Shown here: positions 25,433-33,153 of the stretch, one piece after another
Position numbering within the stretch: position 1 is the first letter of the stretch
How the letters are laid out: each line of letters opens with the position of its first letter
DNA from: an uncultured Bacteroidales bacterium
Lineage (GTDB): Bacteria; Bacteroidota; Bacteroidia; Bacteroidales; WCHB1-69
Reading direction: 5' to 3'
Assembly (NCBI GenBank): GCA_905233625.1
Contig: CAJOFJ010000015.1
Coordinates: forward strand, 1-43,177
Length of the DNA: 43,177 nt
Notes under the pieces: generated by a model
The model's input: only the letters and a program-made list of their open reading frames with translations
The model's database searches: none
What the model was told of the DNA's origin: nothing
Made by a program: the position numbers and the translations under genes

Positions 25433-25466
25433 AAAAAAGGAAGTGATTTCAGTCACTTCCTTTTTT
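25433..25466 (+). terminator. Terminator of tRNA-Pro
   Basis: AAAAAAGGAAGTGA and TCACTTCCTTTTTT pair around a six-base loop, beginning 10 bases after the tRNA. This is a classic intrinsic terminator. Confidence 0.92.
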
Positions 25467-25509
25467 ATTAGGGAACAGCATACAGGTTACAGGTGTCAGG
25501 TTATAGTAG

Positions 25510-25652
25510 GGCTGTCACATTGTGGCAGCCGCATCGTGACGTCTGTACAATTTTGTAGGGACGCATAGCATGCGTCCGCAAAGATATAGCAAAAGGATAA
25601 CATGTATAATGGCAGAAGGATAATGTAGGGCTGTCACATTGTGGGCAGCTAC
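25510..25652. repeat. Cluster of REP-like elements B and C
   Basis: The 280-base gap after tRNA-Pro holds element B twice (25510-25530, and 25629-25650 with one inserted G) and element C (GGACGCA-TAGCA-TGCGTCC, 25559-25577) between them. A further small inverted repeat CAGGC/GCCTG follows near 25652-25666. No gene is visible. Confidence 0.8.
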
Positions 25653-25724
25653 AGGCTATAGGCCTGCAAGGAGCATAGCCTGGGGTAAGGGCAAAATAAA
25701 AAGTTTTTTTGGGCAAGATTGGGG

Positions 25725-25751
25725 TTGTAATCCTGTTTTTTTGTAGCTTTG
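25725..25751 (+). promoter_or_regulatory. Promoter of the small repeat protein gene
   Basis: TTG (25725-25727), 16 bases, then TAGCTTTG (25744-25751) match the consensus well. The promoter overlaps an upstream in-frame Met, so the ATG at 25770 is taken as the start. Confidence 0.75.
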
Positions 25752-25769
25752 CAAAAAATATTTGTAATT

Positions 25770-26186
25770 ATGAAAAAAACAATTGTTTTGATTATTTCAT
25801 TGATTATTTCCTTTTCTGTTTTTTCGCAAAATGTAGATCCGTTTGCACATCAAAGTGCATCAGAATCCGGAGAGGGTGCAGCTTATAAATTATTCCCAAC
25901 ACAAGATGCTTCGATTTTCTTAAAACTTGATACAAGAAACGGCAGAATCTGGCAAGTTCAATTTTCCGATGTAGATTCAGAAAGATCATTTGTGACCCCT
26001 TTATCTACAAAATCTTTGGTTAAATTAATTGACGAAGAGTATGGGCGTTTTACTTTATATCCGACGGAAAAAATATATATATTTCTATTATTGGATCAGT
26101 TTGATGGTAATGTATGGCAAGTCCAGTGGTCACTAGAGAAGGAAAAAAGATCCATTACCCCAATTTACATAGATATGCTTCGTTGA
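25770..26186 (+). CDS. Exported small protein with two WQVQ repeats, unknown function
   Basis: A 138-residue protein with a signal peptide (MKKTIVLIISLIISFSVFSQ). The mature part is an internal duplication: YKLFPTQDASIFLKLDTRNG then RIWQVQFS, and FTLYPTEKIYIFLLLDQFDG then NVWQVQWS, about 60 residues apart. Each is followed by a loop ending in TPL or TPI. No catalytic motif is seen. The DNA is clearly more AT-rich than the flanking metabolic genes (about 30% GC on the line at 25981 against about 58% at 27481, counted by hand). I do not recognise a named family. Confidence 0.8.
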   Translation: MKKTIVLIISLIISFSVFSQNVDPFAHQSASESGEGAAYKLFPTQDASIFLKLDTRNGRIWQVQFSDVDSERSFVTPLSTKSLVKLIDEEYGRFTLYPTEKIYIFLLLDQFDGNVWQVQWSLEKEKRSITPIYIDMLR

Positions 26187-26273
26187 AAATCATACCTGCG
26201 TATAAATGTCAATAACTCCTTGCAGCTTTCAAAAAGTAGATTGAAATGAAATTTTTAGAGCTTAGTTATTACC

Positions 26274-26816
26274 ATGGACGAGACACAATCAAAAGAATAT
26301 CAGAATAGCGTTATAACCATTCGTAGAAGCAAGCGAAAATATTCGATTGTTGCCCGTTTCTATTTGCGTTTCTTGCTGATTGTTGCTGGTTTACTGGGCT
26401 TTTATGTTGGGTTGTTTGCATTTTTCGCAATCTGGGATGGCAATTCGTCCTTGATTGCGACAGCTCTTCCGTTATTATCAGGAATTAGTGTTTTGGGTTC
26501 CGCCTGGTATTCAATGCTTAATAAAGGAAGCCTTGTTGACACGATAAAGATTGATTATATTAAACAGGAAATCAATGTTTTACGCTATACCTTAATCAAT
26601 GAGCAACGAGAGGTGACAATCCCTTTTGAAGGGATGAAGTGGAATATCCTGCCGGGAGGAAGAAGTAAAGACCGACTTCGAATTTTCCCTCAAGACGGAA
26701 CACGTGTTGTCGTCTGCGAGGGCACATTGGGATGGACATACGATGATTTCCAAAACCTCAGGTCGGCTCTTTCTGTTATTGTTAAAGAGTGTCACTGGAC
26801 TGATACAGGTATGTGA
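26274..26816 (+). CDS. Two-helix membrane protein, unknown function
   Basis: A 180-residue protein. A charged N-terminus is followed by two adjacent hydrophobic segments (about 30-52 and 60-80, FLLIVAGLLGFYVGLFAFFA and IATALPLLSGISVLGSAWYS). A soluble C-terminal region contains a beta-rich VTIPFEGMKWNILPGGRSKD and an amphipathic end. The layout resembles bacterial PH-like membrane proteins, but this is only a shape comparison. It is AT-rich like the preceding gene and 87 bases downstream of it, so they may be co-transcribed. Confidence 0.75.
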   Translation: MDETQSKEYQNSVITIRRSKRKYSIVARFYLRFLLIVAGLLGFYVGLFAFFAIWDGNSSLIATALPLLSGISVLGSAWYSMLNKGSLVDTIKIDYIKQEINVLRYTLINEQREVTIPFEGMKWNILPGGRSKDRLRIFPQDGTRVVVCEGTLGWTYDDFQNLRSALSVIVKECHWTDTGM

Positions 26817-26843
26817 TTTATAAAACCAACCAAAAATACTACA

Positions 26844-27689
26844 ATGAAAAAAACAAATTTTTTGCTGCTATTGGCAGTTGTGACACTGACCGCTGTGTCT
26901 TGCGGTTCAAAAAAAGAGACACCTCAGGAAGAAACTCCTAAAATGCTGGTGCTGTATTATTCACAAACCGGCAACACCAAGGCTGTGGCGGATGAGATTG
27001 CCCAGAAACTCGGTGCGGACATCGAGGAGATTGTTGCCGTTAATCCATACGACGGTGATTTTCAGGCAACTATTGAGCGCTGCATGCTGGAACGTGAAGA
27101 AGGAATCATCCCTGACATCCAGCCAGTTAAAGCAGACCTTGCCAACTACGATGTGATCTTTATCGGCTATCCAGTGTGGTTTGGTACCTACGCACCTCCT
27201 GTAATCACTTTCTTGAACAATGTTGACCTGAGTGGCAAAAAAATCGTCCCATTCTGCACTTTCGGCAGCGGCGGACTGGAATCAAGCGTGAAGGACCTGA
27301 CTGAGAAACAACCGAATGCGGAAATTCTGCCGGGTTATGGTGTCCGTGCGGCCCGCATGGAGGCTATGCCCCAGGAGGTGGACCAGTTCTTGAAAGCCAA
27401 TGGTTTTCTTGAAGGCGAATACACCCAGTTGTCGGACTTCCCCGAACAACACCCTGTAAGTGAGGAGGAAGCCACTATATTTGACGCTGCCGTTGATGGC
27501 TATCCGATGCTGCATGCCAAGGCAACAACCGTGGCTGCACGCACCATTCCAGATGGTATGGAATACCTGTTCACCGCTGTTGACCTTCCCCGCGAGGATA
27601 AGCCCGATATGCCCCCTGCCGGCGAGATACAAGTTTATGTGACGGTGATAGAGGGTGCCACCCCGGTGTTTACTAAAGTTATCCGCTAA
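26844..27689 (+). CDS. Flavodoxin-domain lipoprotein
   Basis: A 281-residue lipoprotein (lipobox TAVSC, Cys20). A flavodoxin fold follows: strand MLVLYYS, FMN-phosphate loop SQTGNTKAVADEIA (about 41-54), and the second FMN region IGYPVWFGTYAPP (about 112-124), then FCTFGSGGLESSV. After about residue 195 comes a C-terminal part that flavodoxins lack (DGYPMLHAKATTVAARTIPD and a beta-rich end). It would be a redox protein held on a membrane on the periplasmic side. The partner is unknown. The GC content is back to that of the neighbours downstream. Confidence 0.88.
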   Translation: MKKTNFLLLLAVVTLTAVSCGSKKETPQEETPKMLVLYYSQTGNTKAVADEIAQKLGADIEEIVAVNPYDGDFQATIERCMLEREEGIIPDIQPVKADLANYDVIFIGYPVWFGTYAPPVITFLNNVDLSGKKIVPFCTFGSGGLESSVKDLTEKQPNAEILPGYGVRAARMEAMPQEVDQFLKANGFLEGEYTQLSDFPEQHPVSEEEATIFDAAVDGYPMLHAKATTVAARTIPDGMEYLFTAVDLPREDKPDMPPAGEIQVYVTVIEGATPVFTKVIR

Positions 27690-27735
27690 TATCATTAACT
27701 AATTTGCTAATTAACTAATTTGCTAATTGAAAAAA
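27690..27735. repeat. NNCTAATT octamer array fused to a promoter
   Basis: Units AACTAATT and TGCTAATT alternate. The last TTTGCTAATTGAAAAAAA provides the -33 TTG of the crotonase promoter. A 24-base identical stretch (27712-27735) is found at 33207-33230 before another promoter. Confidence 0.75.
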
Positions 27736-27747
27736 ATCGTATCTTTG
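27720..27747 (+). promoter_or_regulatory. Promoter of the crotonase gene
   Basis: TTG (27720-27722) and TATCTTTG (27740-27747), 17 bases apart. Transcription would start after the TTG codon at 27727, supporting the ATG at 27775 as start. Confidence 0.7.
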
Positions 27748-27774
27748 CAGATTGATAACTCAAATTGTATTGTT

Positions 27775-28551
27775 ATGGATTATAATTTCTTGAAAATTAA
27801 TACTGAAGGTGGAATTTGCACCTTGACCATTTCCGCTCCGAAATCGTTGAATGCCCTCAACTCCACCATTCTGAAAGAACTGGGCGATTTTATCGACCAT
27901 ATTAATAAAGATATCAGAGTGCTGATTATCACTGGAGATGGCGAGAAATCGTTTGTGGCGGGTGCCGATATCTCCGAAATGGCCAATCTCAACGCTGCCG
28001 AAGGCGAGACTTTCGGTCGCTTGGGAGCCCAGGTATTCCGCAAAATCGAGACTTTGGATATTCCCGTTATTGCTGCCGTCAACGGCTTTGCCCTGGGTGG
28101 CGGTTGCGAGCTGGCTATGGCTTGCGACATCCGCATCTGCTCCGACAATGCCAAATTCGGCCAGCCGGAAGTGGGACTGGGCATCATTCCTGGCTTCTCT
28201 GGCACTTACCGCCTCGCCAAACTGGTGGGCATGGGCTATGCCAAAGAGATGATTTACACGGGCAAGGCTATCCGTGCTGATGAGGCCCTTCGTATCGGAC
28301 TGGTCAATGCGGTTTATCCGAAGGAAGAACTAGTGACTGCCGCAGTAACGATGGCTCAGAAGATGTGCGCTATGGCACCCATTGCGGTCAAGTATGCCAA
28401 ACAGTGCATCAATGCCGAGTATGACTTGGATGCTGACGCCGCTATCGCCTTCGAGAACAAGATGTTCGGCCAGTGCTTCGCCACCAAGGACCAGAAAGAA
28501 GGCATGAACGCTTTCCTGAACAAACGCCAAGCGGAATTCAAGAATGAGTAA
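27775..28551 (+). CDS. crt: Crotonase / enoyl-CoA hydratase (3-hydroxybutyryl-CoA dehydratase)
   Basis: A 258-residue cytoplasmic enzyme of the enoyl-CoA hydratase family. The oxyanion-hole segments are SFVAGADISEM and NGFALGGGCELAMACDIRI. The two catalytic glutamates are Glu112 and Glu132 (GQPEVGLGIIPG), spaced 20 residues as in rat enoyl-CoA hydratase. It hydrates crotonyl-CoA or similar short enoyl-CoAs. The next gene encodes 3-hydroxybutyryl-CoA dehydrogenase, so the pair links acetoacetyl-CoA and crotonyl-CoA. The symbol is assigned from this context. Thiolase and butyryl-CoA dehydrogenase genes are not in the window. Confidence 0.93.
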   Translation: MDYNFLKINTEGGICTLTISAPKSLNALNSTILKELGDFIDHINKDIRVLIITGDGEKSFVAGADISEMANLNAAEGETFGRLGAQVFRKIETLDIPVIAAVNGFALGGGCELAMACDIRICSDNAKFGQPEVGLGIIPGFSGTYRLAKLVGMGYAKEMIYTGKAIRADEALRIGLVNAVYPKEELVTAAVTMAQKMCAMAPIAVKYAKQCINAEYDLDADAAIAFENKMFGQCFATKDQKEGMNAFLNKRQAEFKNE

Positions 28552-28640
28552 ACTAAGAATTAAAAACTAAGAACTAAGAATCAAAACACACAATTCAACA
28601 TTCTTAACTCTTAATTCTTAGTTCTTAATTAAATAGGCAC
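28552..28640. repeat. Inverted heptamer arrays between crt and hbd
   Basis: Units AACTAAG/AATTAAA (28553-28583) are followed by the inverted form TTCTTAA/CTCTTAA/TTCTTAG (28600-28630). A transcript could fold into a long AU-rich hairpin between the two genes. Confidence 0.8.
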
Positions 28641-28668
28641 AGTAAAACAACCTTAAAATAAAAATATT

Positions 28669-29505
28669 ATGAAGATTTACGTTATTGGAACCGGAACCAT
28701 GGCAAAGGGCATCGTGAAAGCTTTTGCCGCTAAAATGCCGGTCGTGATGAAAAGCAGAACCCAGGCTTCTTTGGATAAAGCAATGGGCTCTATCTCAAAA
28801 TCTTATGCCAAGTTAGTGGAAAAAGGCAAAATCGCTCAGGACGCTATGGATGCTATCATGGCCAACATCAGCACCACTACCGACTATGCCACTTTCGCTG
28901 ATGCCGACTTGGTGATTGAAGCCGCTGTTGAGGAAATGCAGCTCAAGAAAGACGTGTTCATGGAACTCGACAAGATCTGCAAACCCGAAGCTATCTTCGC
29001 TACCAACTCTTCTTCTCTGTCTATCACAGAGATTGCCGCATGCACCAGCCGTCCCGCACAGTTCATCGGTATGCACTTCTTCAACCCGGCCGACCGAATG
29101 GCATTGGTGGAAGTGATCAAAGGTCAGGTGACTTCAGAGGACGTTTGCAAGCAGATTGTTGACTTGGCTACCTCTATCGGCAAGACTCCAGTGTTGGTGA
29201 ACGAAGCTCCCGGCTTTGTGGTCAACCGCATTTTGATCCCCATGATCAACGAGGCTGTGGGTATCTTGGCTGACGGTATCGCTTCCGCAGAGGACATCGA
29301 CAAGTGCATGATGCTGGGTGCTAACCACCCGATGGGTCCCTTGGCATTGGCCGACCTTATTGGCAACGATGTTAACCTGGCTATCATGGAAGTGCTGTAC
29401 AACGAATTCGGCGATCCTAAATACCGTCCGCATCCGCTGTTGCGCAAGATGGTCCGCGCCGGTCTGCTCGGCAGAAAAACCGGTGAAGGTTTCTACAAAT
29501 ACTAA
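28669..29505 (+). CDS. hbd: 3-hydroxybutyryl-CoA dehydrogenase
   Basis: A 278-residue NAD(P)-dependent dehydrogenase that interconverts acetoacetyl-CoA and 3-hydroxybutyryl-CoA. The Rossmann start [15 protein letters not shown] matches the GxGxMxxGI pattern. The catalytic His is in GMHFFNP (about 135). [11 protein letters not shown] and [17 protein letters not shown] are family signatures, and the C-terminal helical domain is complete, ending [14 protein letters not shown]. It follows the crotonase gene on the same strand and ends with a strong terminator. Confidence 0.95.
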   Translation: MKIYVIGTGTMAKGIVKAFAAKMPVVMKSRTQASLDKAMGSISKSYAKLVEKGKIAQDAMDAIMANISTTTDYATFADADLVIEAAVEEMQLKKDVFMELDKICKPEAIFATNSSSLSITEIAACTSRPAQFIGMHFFNPADRMALVEVIKGQVTSEDVCKQIVDLATSIGKTPVLVNEAPGFVVNRILIPMINEAVGILADGIASAEDIDKCMMLGANHPMGPLALADLIGNDVNLAIMEVLYNEFGDPKYRPHPLLRKMVRAGLLGRKTGEGFYKY

Positions 29506-29512
29506 TAGATTT

Positions 29513-29533
29513 GCAACTGCGAGATGCAGTTGC
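29513..29533. repeat. Perfect GCAACTGC/GCAGTTGC hairpin
   Basis: Eight-base arms around a GAGAT loop, eight bases after the hbd stop. It could be a further REP-like element or part of the 3' end structure. Confidence 0.65.
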
Positions 29534-29544
29534 CTCCAAACACC

Positions 29545-29577
29545 AAAAAAGGAAGGCCTCAAAACCTTCCTTTTTTT
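29545..29577 (+). terminator. Terminator after hbd
   Basis: AAAAAAGGAAGG and CCTTCCTTTTTTT pair around an eight-base loop, 40 bases downstream of the hbd stop codon. Confidence 0.9.
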
Positions 29578-29643
29578 GTTAGTCTTCTCCGATTTCGGAT
29601 GACTCAAGCATTCGCAGAACGACTCTCATAGCATTCCTTCGGG

Positions 29644-31056
29644 TTATCTCATGAATTCATACGCCCCGATGTCGGGGATGGTGACACGGGGATTGCCGTC
29701 GAGGTCGTAGTTTACCCCGATATTGCTCTTCCCGCGGTTGATAGCGTAAGATAACACTCCCAGATGATAGTCATTGGTGCTGGGACGCACAAATTCGGGA
29801 TCGCGTCGCTCGCAGTCCGTGAAATGCTCGTCTTGCATGCTGGACTTGATCAGGCAGTTTTCAAAGCTGTAATTGAAAGGAACCTGTGTGCTTTTGCCTA
29901 TCATAATTTCTTCGCCAGAACTTAGATTGCCATAAATAATACAGTTGACAAAAGAGGCTTGGGTTTCCATCGGAATCTTATACAGGTCGGTAGTGTTACT
30001 TAGGTATAATGCCGGATTCTGACGGGCTGGGGTAGTGCTGAAGTAATTGCCTACTGTCACGTGTTTGAAATCATATTCGCCAGCTTCCAGTTGCAGACTG
30101 CAGCTGCCGTTGTTGCCAATGACGCAGTTGGTGGCTTCGATATTGGAATAACGTGCAAGAATGCCACTGTTATATGTATTCTTGATAATGGTATTGCTGA
30201 TGACATTCCGGTTGAGCGTGACGGTGATGTCGTTAAAGCCGCCCCATGGTTCAATCTGCAAGCCCACGTATGAATTAGTTATTATAGCATAATCAATGGT
30301 GTTCTCTTGAGTGCCTTCCAGAATCCAGATGCGATCCCATTGGTTGTAATCCCCGTCATATTGTGGTTCGAGTCGGTCACCTCTGAAAATAACAGGCTGC
30401 TCACGGGTACCGTTGACATGGATGTTGCCGTAACGCCATACCAGCAGTCCGCTGCCTTTGTGGAAATAGATACGGGTGCCGGGGTCAATATTGAGGGTGC
30501 CTAACGAGTCCACCACAGCCCATCCGCCCATCACCACGTACGGCTTGTCGTTGTGCCAGGTTATATTCTCATATTCGTGGGCCACGATGGCCAGTCCACT
30601 CGAGTTGGCCACAATAAAGTGGGCATCCTGTCCGTATGCGGTCAGTTGTACTTGTTCTTCTATTTTGCTGTTTTTGAAGATGATAGAGTCGCAAACCAAA
30701 AACGGCTGATTTTGGTTGCCCGGGTTAATGGTTACTTTCACATAGACAAAAATACTGTCTTTCGCAGGAATCAGCACATCGTGTTGCTGGTTGCCAGCCA
30801 CTCCGTTGACATTGATGCTGTAGGCTGAACTGTTGCCGCCTGCCAGATAAACATCCACTTTGACATCTTGTTCTGACGGATTATATACCGAGAAATAGCG
30901 GGTTGAAGAGCCTATGGTGGTGAATACCGTATCGAAGGTGATGGAGTAGGTTGAGCACAATAAACGGGCATTGCCGTCAAGATTAGGTTTGCGACAGGCA
31001 TTGCCACAGAGGACGAGGAGGAGGAGGACGGTGAGGTATAGGGGGTGGTGTTTCAT
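29644..31056 (-). CDS. Beta-helix lipoprotein, unknown function
   Basis: A 470-residue lipoprotein (lipobox CGNAC, Cys21). The N-terminal part (about 30-155) looks like an Ig-like or BACON-type beta domain (TFDTVFTTIGSSTRYFSVYN). The rest is rich in short beta turns with Asn and Gly (NVISNTIIKNTYNSGILARY, TNCVIGNNGSCSLQLEAG), the signature of a right-handed parallel beta-helix, and ends GNPRVTIPDIGAYEFMR, seen in choice-of-anchor-Q-type proteins. Beta-helix proteins often bind or cleave polysaccharides, but no catalytic residues can be assigned here. It stands alone on the minus strand. Confidence 0.8.
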   Translation of the reverse strand: MKHHPLYLTVLLLLVLCGNACRKPNLDGNARLLCSTYSITFDTVFTTIGSSTRYFSVYNPSEQDVKVDVYLAGGNSSAYSINVNGVAGNQQHDVLIPAKDSIFVYVKVTINPGNQNQPFLVCDSIIFKNSKIEEQVQLTAYGQDAHFIVANSSGLAIVAHEYENITWHNDKPYVVMGGWAVVDSLGTLNIDPGTRIYFHKGSGLLVWRYGNIHVNGTREQPVIFRGDRLEPQYDGDYNQWDRIWILEGTQENTIDYAIITNSYVGLQIEPWGGFNDITVTLNRNVISNTIIKNTYNSGILARYSNIEATNCVIGNNGSCSLQLEAGEYDFKHVTVGNYFSTTPARQNPALYLSNTTDLYKIPMETQASFVNCIIYGNLSSGEEIMIGKSTQVPFNYSFENCLIKSSMQDEHFTDCERRDPEFVRPSTNDYHLGVLSYAINRGKSNIGVNYDLDGNPRVTIPDIGAYEFMR

Positions 31057-31079
31057 TATGTTGTTGATTATAGGATTAC

Positions 31080-31310
31080 AGGGTTTGAAGGTTAGAAGGT
31101 GAGGAGGTTAATGTTTAGTGTTTAGTGTTTAATGTTTAATGTTTAGGGGTTTGGGGCTTTGGGCATTGAGCATTGAGCATTGAGCATTGGGCTTTGGGGT
31201 TAGGGGTTAGGGGTTAATGTTTAGAGTTTAAGGGATTCGGTTGTAGGGACGCACCGCGTGCGTCCGTTGAATTTTGAATTCTGAATTCTGAATTTTGAAT
31301 TAACTCATTT
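31080..31310. repeat. Long run of drifting heptamers with REP-like element C
   Basis: A seven-base register runs through GTTTAGT, GTTTAAT, GCATTGA and GGTTAGG units with gradual change (31109-31230). Element C, GGACGCA-CCGCG-TGCGTCC, follows (31247-31265), then TTGAATT-type heptamers (31268-31301). No gene is visible in the 285-base gap. Confidence 0.85.
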
Positions 31311-31341
31311 GCACATTATTATTTCATCTATCCCCTAAAAC

Positions 31342-32103
31342 CTAATTATAACGTACTTTTTCCAAAAATAGTGCATGGGCAGGGGCGGAATCACCAGCTT
31401 TGCAGCGGTCTTTTTGCTCAATGATATCCTGAAAATCCTGTACAGATAGCTTGCCTTTGCCCACCAATAACAATGTGCCGACAATGGCCCTCACCATATT
31501 CCGCAGGAAGCGATTGGCGGTAATCTCAAACACCAACTGACCATCGCGTTCCACCCATTGGGCGTGTGTTACATGGCAACGCATATTGTTGACTTGCGTA
31601 TGCACCTTTGAAAAGCTGGTGAAATCCTCATTCTTCAATAATAGGCTGGCGGCTTCGTTCATCTTGTCTACATTCAGTTTCTCAAACACTCGATGGGCGT
31701 AAGGGAAATTGAAAGCGTCCTTGCGAATGTTGACATAATAGCGGTAGGTGCGGTCAAGGGCATCGAAGCGGGCATGGGCATCGTCGGCTACCGGTACAAT
31801 GTTGAAGATGACAATCTCCTTGGGCAGGAAGCTGTTGAGTTTGTTGACCAACTGAATTCGTCGATTTTCATCCAACTCTTCTGTATAGTCGAAATGTGCC
31901 GTGAAGTCGCGGGCATGAACCCCTGTGTCGGTGCGCCCGCATCCGGTAATGGCAATGCGCTGGCGCTGGCCGTCCTCATCAGGCCGCATGAGCAACAGGG
32001 TCAGGGCATTCTCGATCACTTCCTGCACACTGATGTCCTTCGGTTGTATCTGCCAACCGAAAAAGGGAGTGCCGTTGAATGCCAGACGCATGAAATACCG
32101 CAT
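31342..32103 (-). CDS. truA: tRNA pseudouridine(38-40) synthase TruA
   Basis: A 253-residue enzyme that makes pseudouridine at positions 38-40 of the tRNA anticodon stem-loop. The catalytic Asp59 lies in GRTDTGVHA. Other family marks are FNGTPFFGWQIQP at the start, RTYRYYV, and RNMVRAIVGTLLLVGKGKL near the end. The start codon lies three bases after the stop of the nucleotidyltransferase gene, so the two are surely co-transcribed. Confidence 0.96.
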   Translation of the reverse strand: MRYFMRLAFNGTPFFGWQIQPKDISVQEVIENALTLLLMRPDEDGQRQRIAITGCGRTDTGVHARDFTAHFDYTEELDENRRIQLVNKLNSFLPKEIVIFNIVPVADDAHARFDALDRTYRYYVNIRKDAFNFPYAHRVFEKLNVDKMNEAASLLLKNEDFTSFSKVHTQVNNMRCHVTHAQWVERDGQLVFEITANRFLRNMVRAIVGTLLLVGKGKLSVQDFQDIIEQKDRCKAGDSAPAHALFLEKVRYN

Positions 32104-32106
32104 GGA

Positions 32107-32982
32107 CTATCTCAGGTTTTTCAGTTTTTCCACCACCAAAGGTCTGTCTTCCTTATAGGTAACTCCAAACCATTGGGAATCTGTAACTAATACTTTGATT
32201 ATTGCTGTTCCTGTCGTGAGGAAATGATTGGCTACCGTGGGAATCTGGAATTCGGCCTTGGGATTGTCATTGTTTTTCTGCAAAAAGTCTTTGAACATAT
32301 CATTCAGACAATCAAAGAAATAAGGAGTGAACCCCCAGAAATTCATAGAAACTACGGTGTCTTCCGCCAGTTCGGTAACTGTTCCGTTATCGTCCACATT
32401 GCGGATGCCTTCAGCTGTACGGCTGATTTTGGTCATCTCGGTAACGGAGGTCAGTTCGTTGCGTTCGTTGGTACGGCAAACACCACGCGACACAGAACCG
32501 TGTTCCGACAGTGTATTGGGCAGCAGGTAGCCTACCATGGCGAATTTCGGTTTGTCTCCTTCTTGAGCTTGTCGGAGGAAATCGGCCATCACTTGGAAGC
32601 TGTTTTTACCATAGAAATCATCGGCGTTGATGACGGTAAAGGGCTCATGGATAGCATCTTTCGCCACTAAAATGGCATGTGCGGTGCCGTATGGTTTCAC
32701 GCGTTCGGGGTTGACTGTAAAACCTTCGGGAATGGCGTCCAGCTCCTGAAAAACATAGCTGGTGTCAATCTTGTCGGCATATTTGCTAAGGATAAATTTC
32801 TTGAAATCCTCTTCCATGCTTCTGCGGATGACGAATACCACCCGGCCGTAACCAGCGTCAATAGCGTCTTGTACGGAATAGTCCATGATGGTTTCACCAT
32901 TGGGACCGAGGTGGTCCAGCTGTTTCAGTCCGCCGTATCGACTGCCCATTCCGGCAGCGAGTATCAATAGGGTAGGGGCCAT
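32107..32982 (-). CDS. Nucleotidyltransferase (NTP_transferase family)
   Basis: A 291-residue GT-A-like nucleotidyltransferase. The start is MAPTLLILAAGMGSRYGGLK, which contains the GxGxR loop. The longer in-frame reading to 33156 would translate the octamer array and the REP-like element, and its ATG overlaps the promoter, so it is rejected. NADDFYGKNSF carries a metal-binding Asp pair, and WGFTPYFFD is typical of sugar-nucleotidyltransferase relatives. It probably activates a sugar phosphate, though the substrate is unknown. It is co-transcribed with truA. Confidence 0.88.
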   Translation of the reverse strand: MAPTLLILAAGMGSRYGGLKQLDHLGPNGETIMDYSVQDAIDAGYGRVVFVIRRSMEEDFKKFILSKYADKIDTSYVFQELDAIPEGFTVNPERVKPYGTAHAILVAKDAIHEPFTVINADDFYGKNSFQVMADFLRQAQEGDKPKFAMVGYLLPNTLSEHGSVSRGVCRTNERNELTSVTEMTKISRTAEGIRNVDDNGTVTELAEDTVVSMNFWGFTPYFFDCLNDMFKDFLQKNNDNPKAEFQIPTVANHFLTTGTAIIKVLVTDSQWFGVTYKEDRPLVVEKLKNLR

Positions 32983-32983
32983 A

Positions 32984-33090
32984 GTTGTTGAATTGTTGAG
33001 TTGTTGAATTGTTGAGTTGTTGAGTTGTTGAATTGTTGAGTTGTTGAATTGTTGAATTGTTGAATTGTTGAGTTGTTGAGTTGTTGAAGT
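32984..33090. repeat. TTGTTGAA/TTGTTGAG octamer array in a 5' leader
   Basis: About thirteen copies of TTGTTGAR in perfect eight-base register lie between the promoter at 33154-33182 and the nucleotidyltransferase start at 32982. The array would therefore be transcribed as the untranslated leader. Confidence 0.92.
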
Positions 33091-33093
33091 CTT

Positions 33094-33137
33094 AATTCCC
33101 CTTCTTGAAGAAGGGGTGGCCGAAGGCCGGGGTAGTG
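33094..33137. repeat. REP-like element A, copy 2
   Basis: CCCCTTCTtgAAGAAGGGG and GGCCGAAGGCC followed by GGGGTAG. Compared with copy 1 at 4956-5000, the second stem differs by paired changes (GCCC/GGGC to GGCC/GGCC), which supports a selected hairpin. Confidence 0.8.
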
Positions 33138-33153
33138 ATTGTAATTTAACTTG

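Noticed and set aside
25351-26816. Integrated element at tRNA-Pro
   Set aside because: No integrase and no repeated tRNA 3' end was seen, and the tRNA has its own terminator. Only the composition is suggestive.
27775-29505. Complete butyrate operon
   Set aside because: Only crotonase and 3-hydroxybutyryl-CoA dehydrogenase are present. Thiolase, acyl-CoA dehydrogenase, Etf and the terminal enzyme are absent from the window.
32984-33090. Possible CRISPR array
   Set aside because: Units are eight bases with no spacers, and no cas genes are present.
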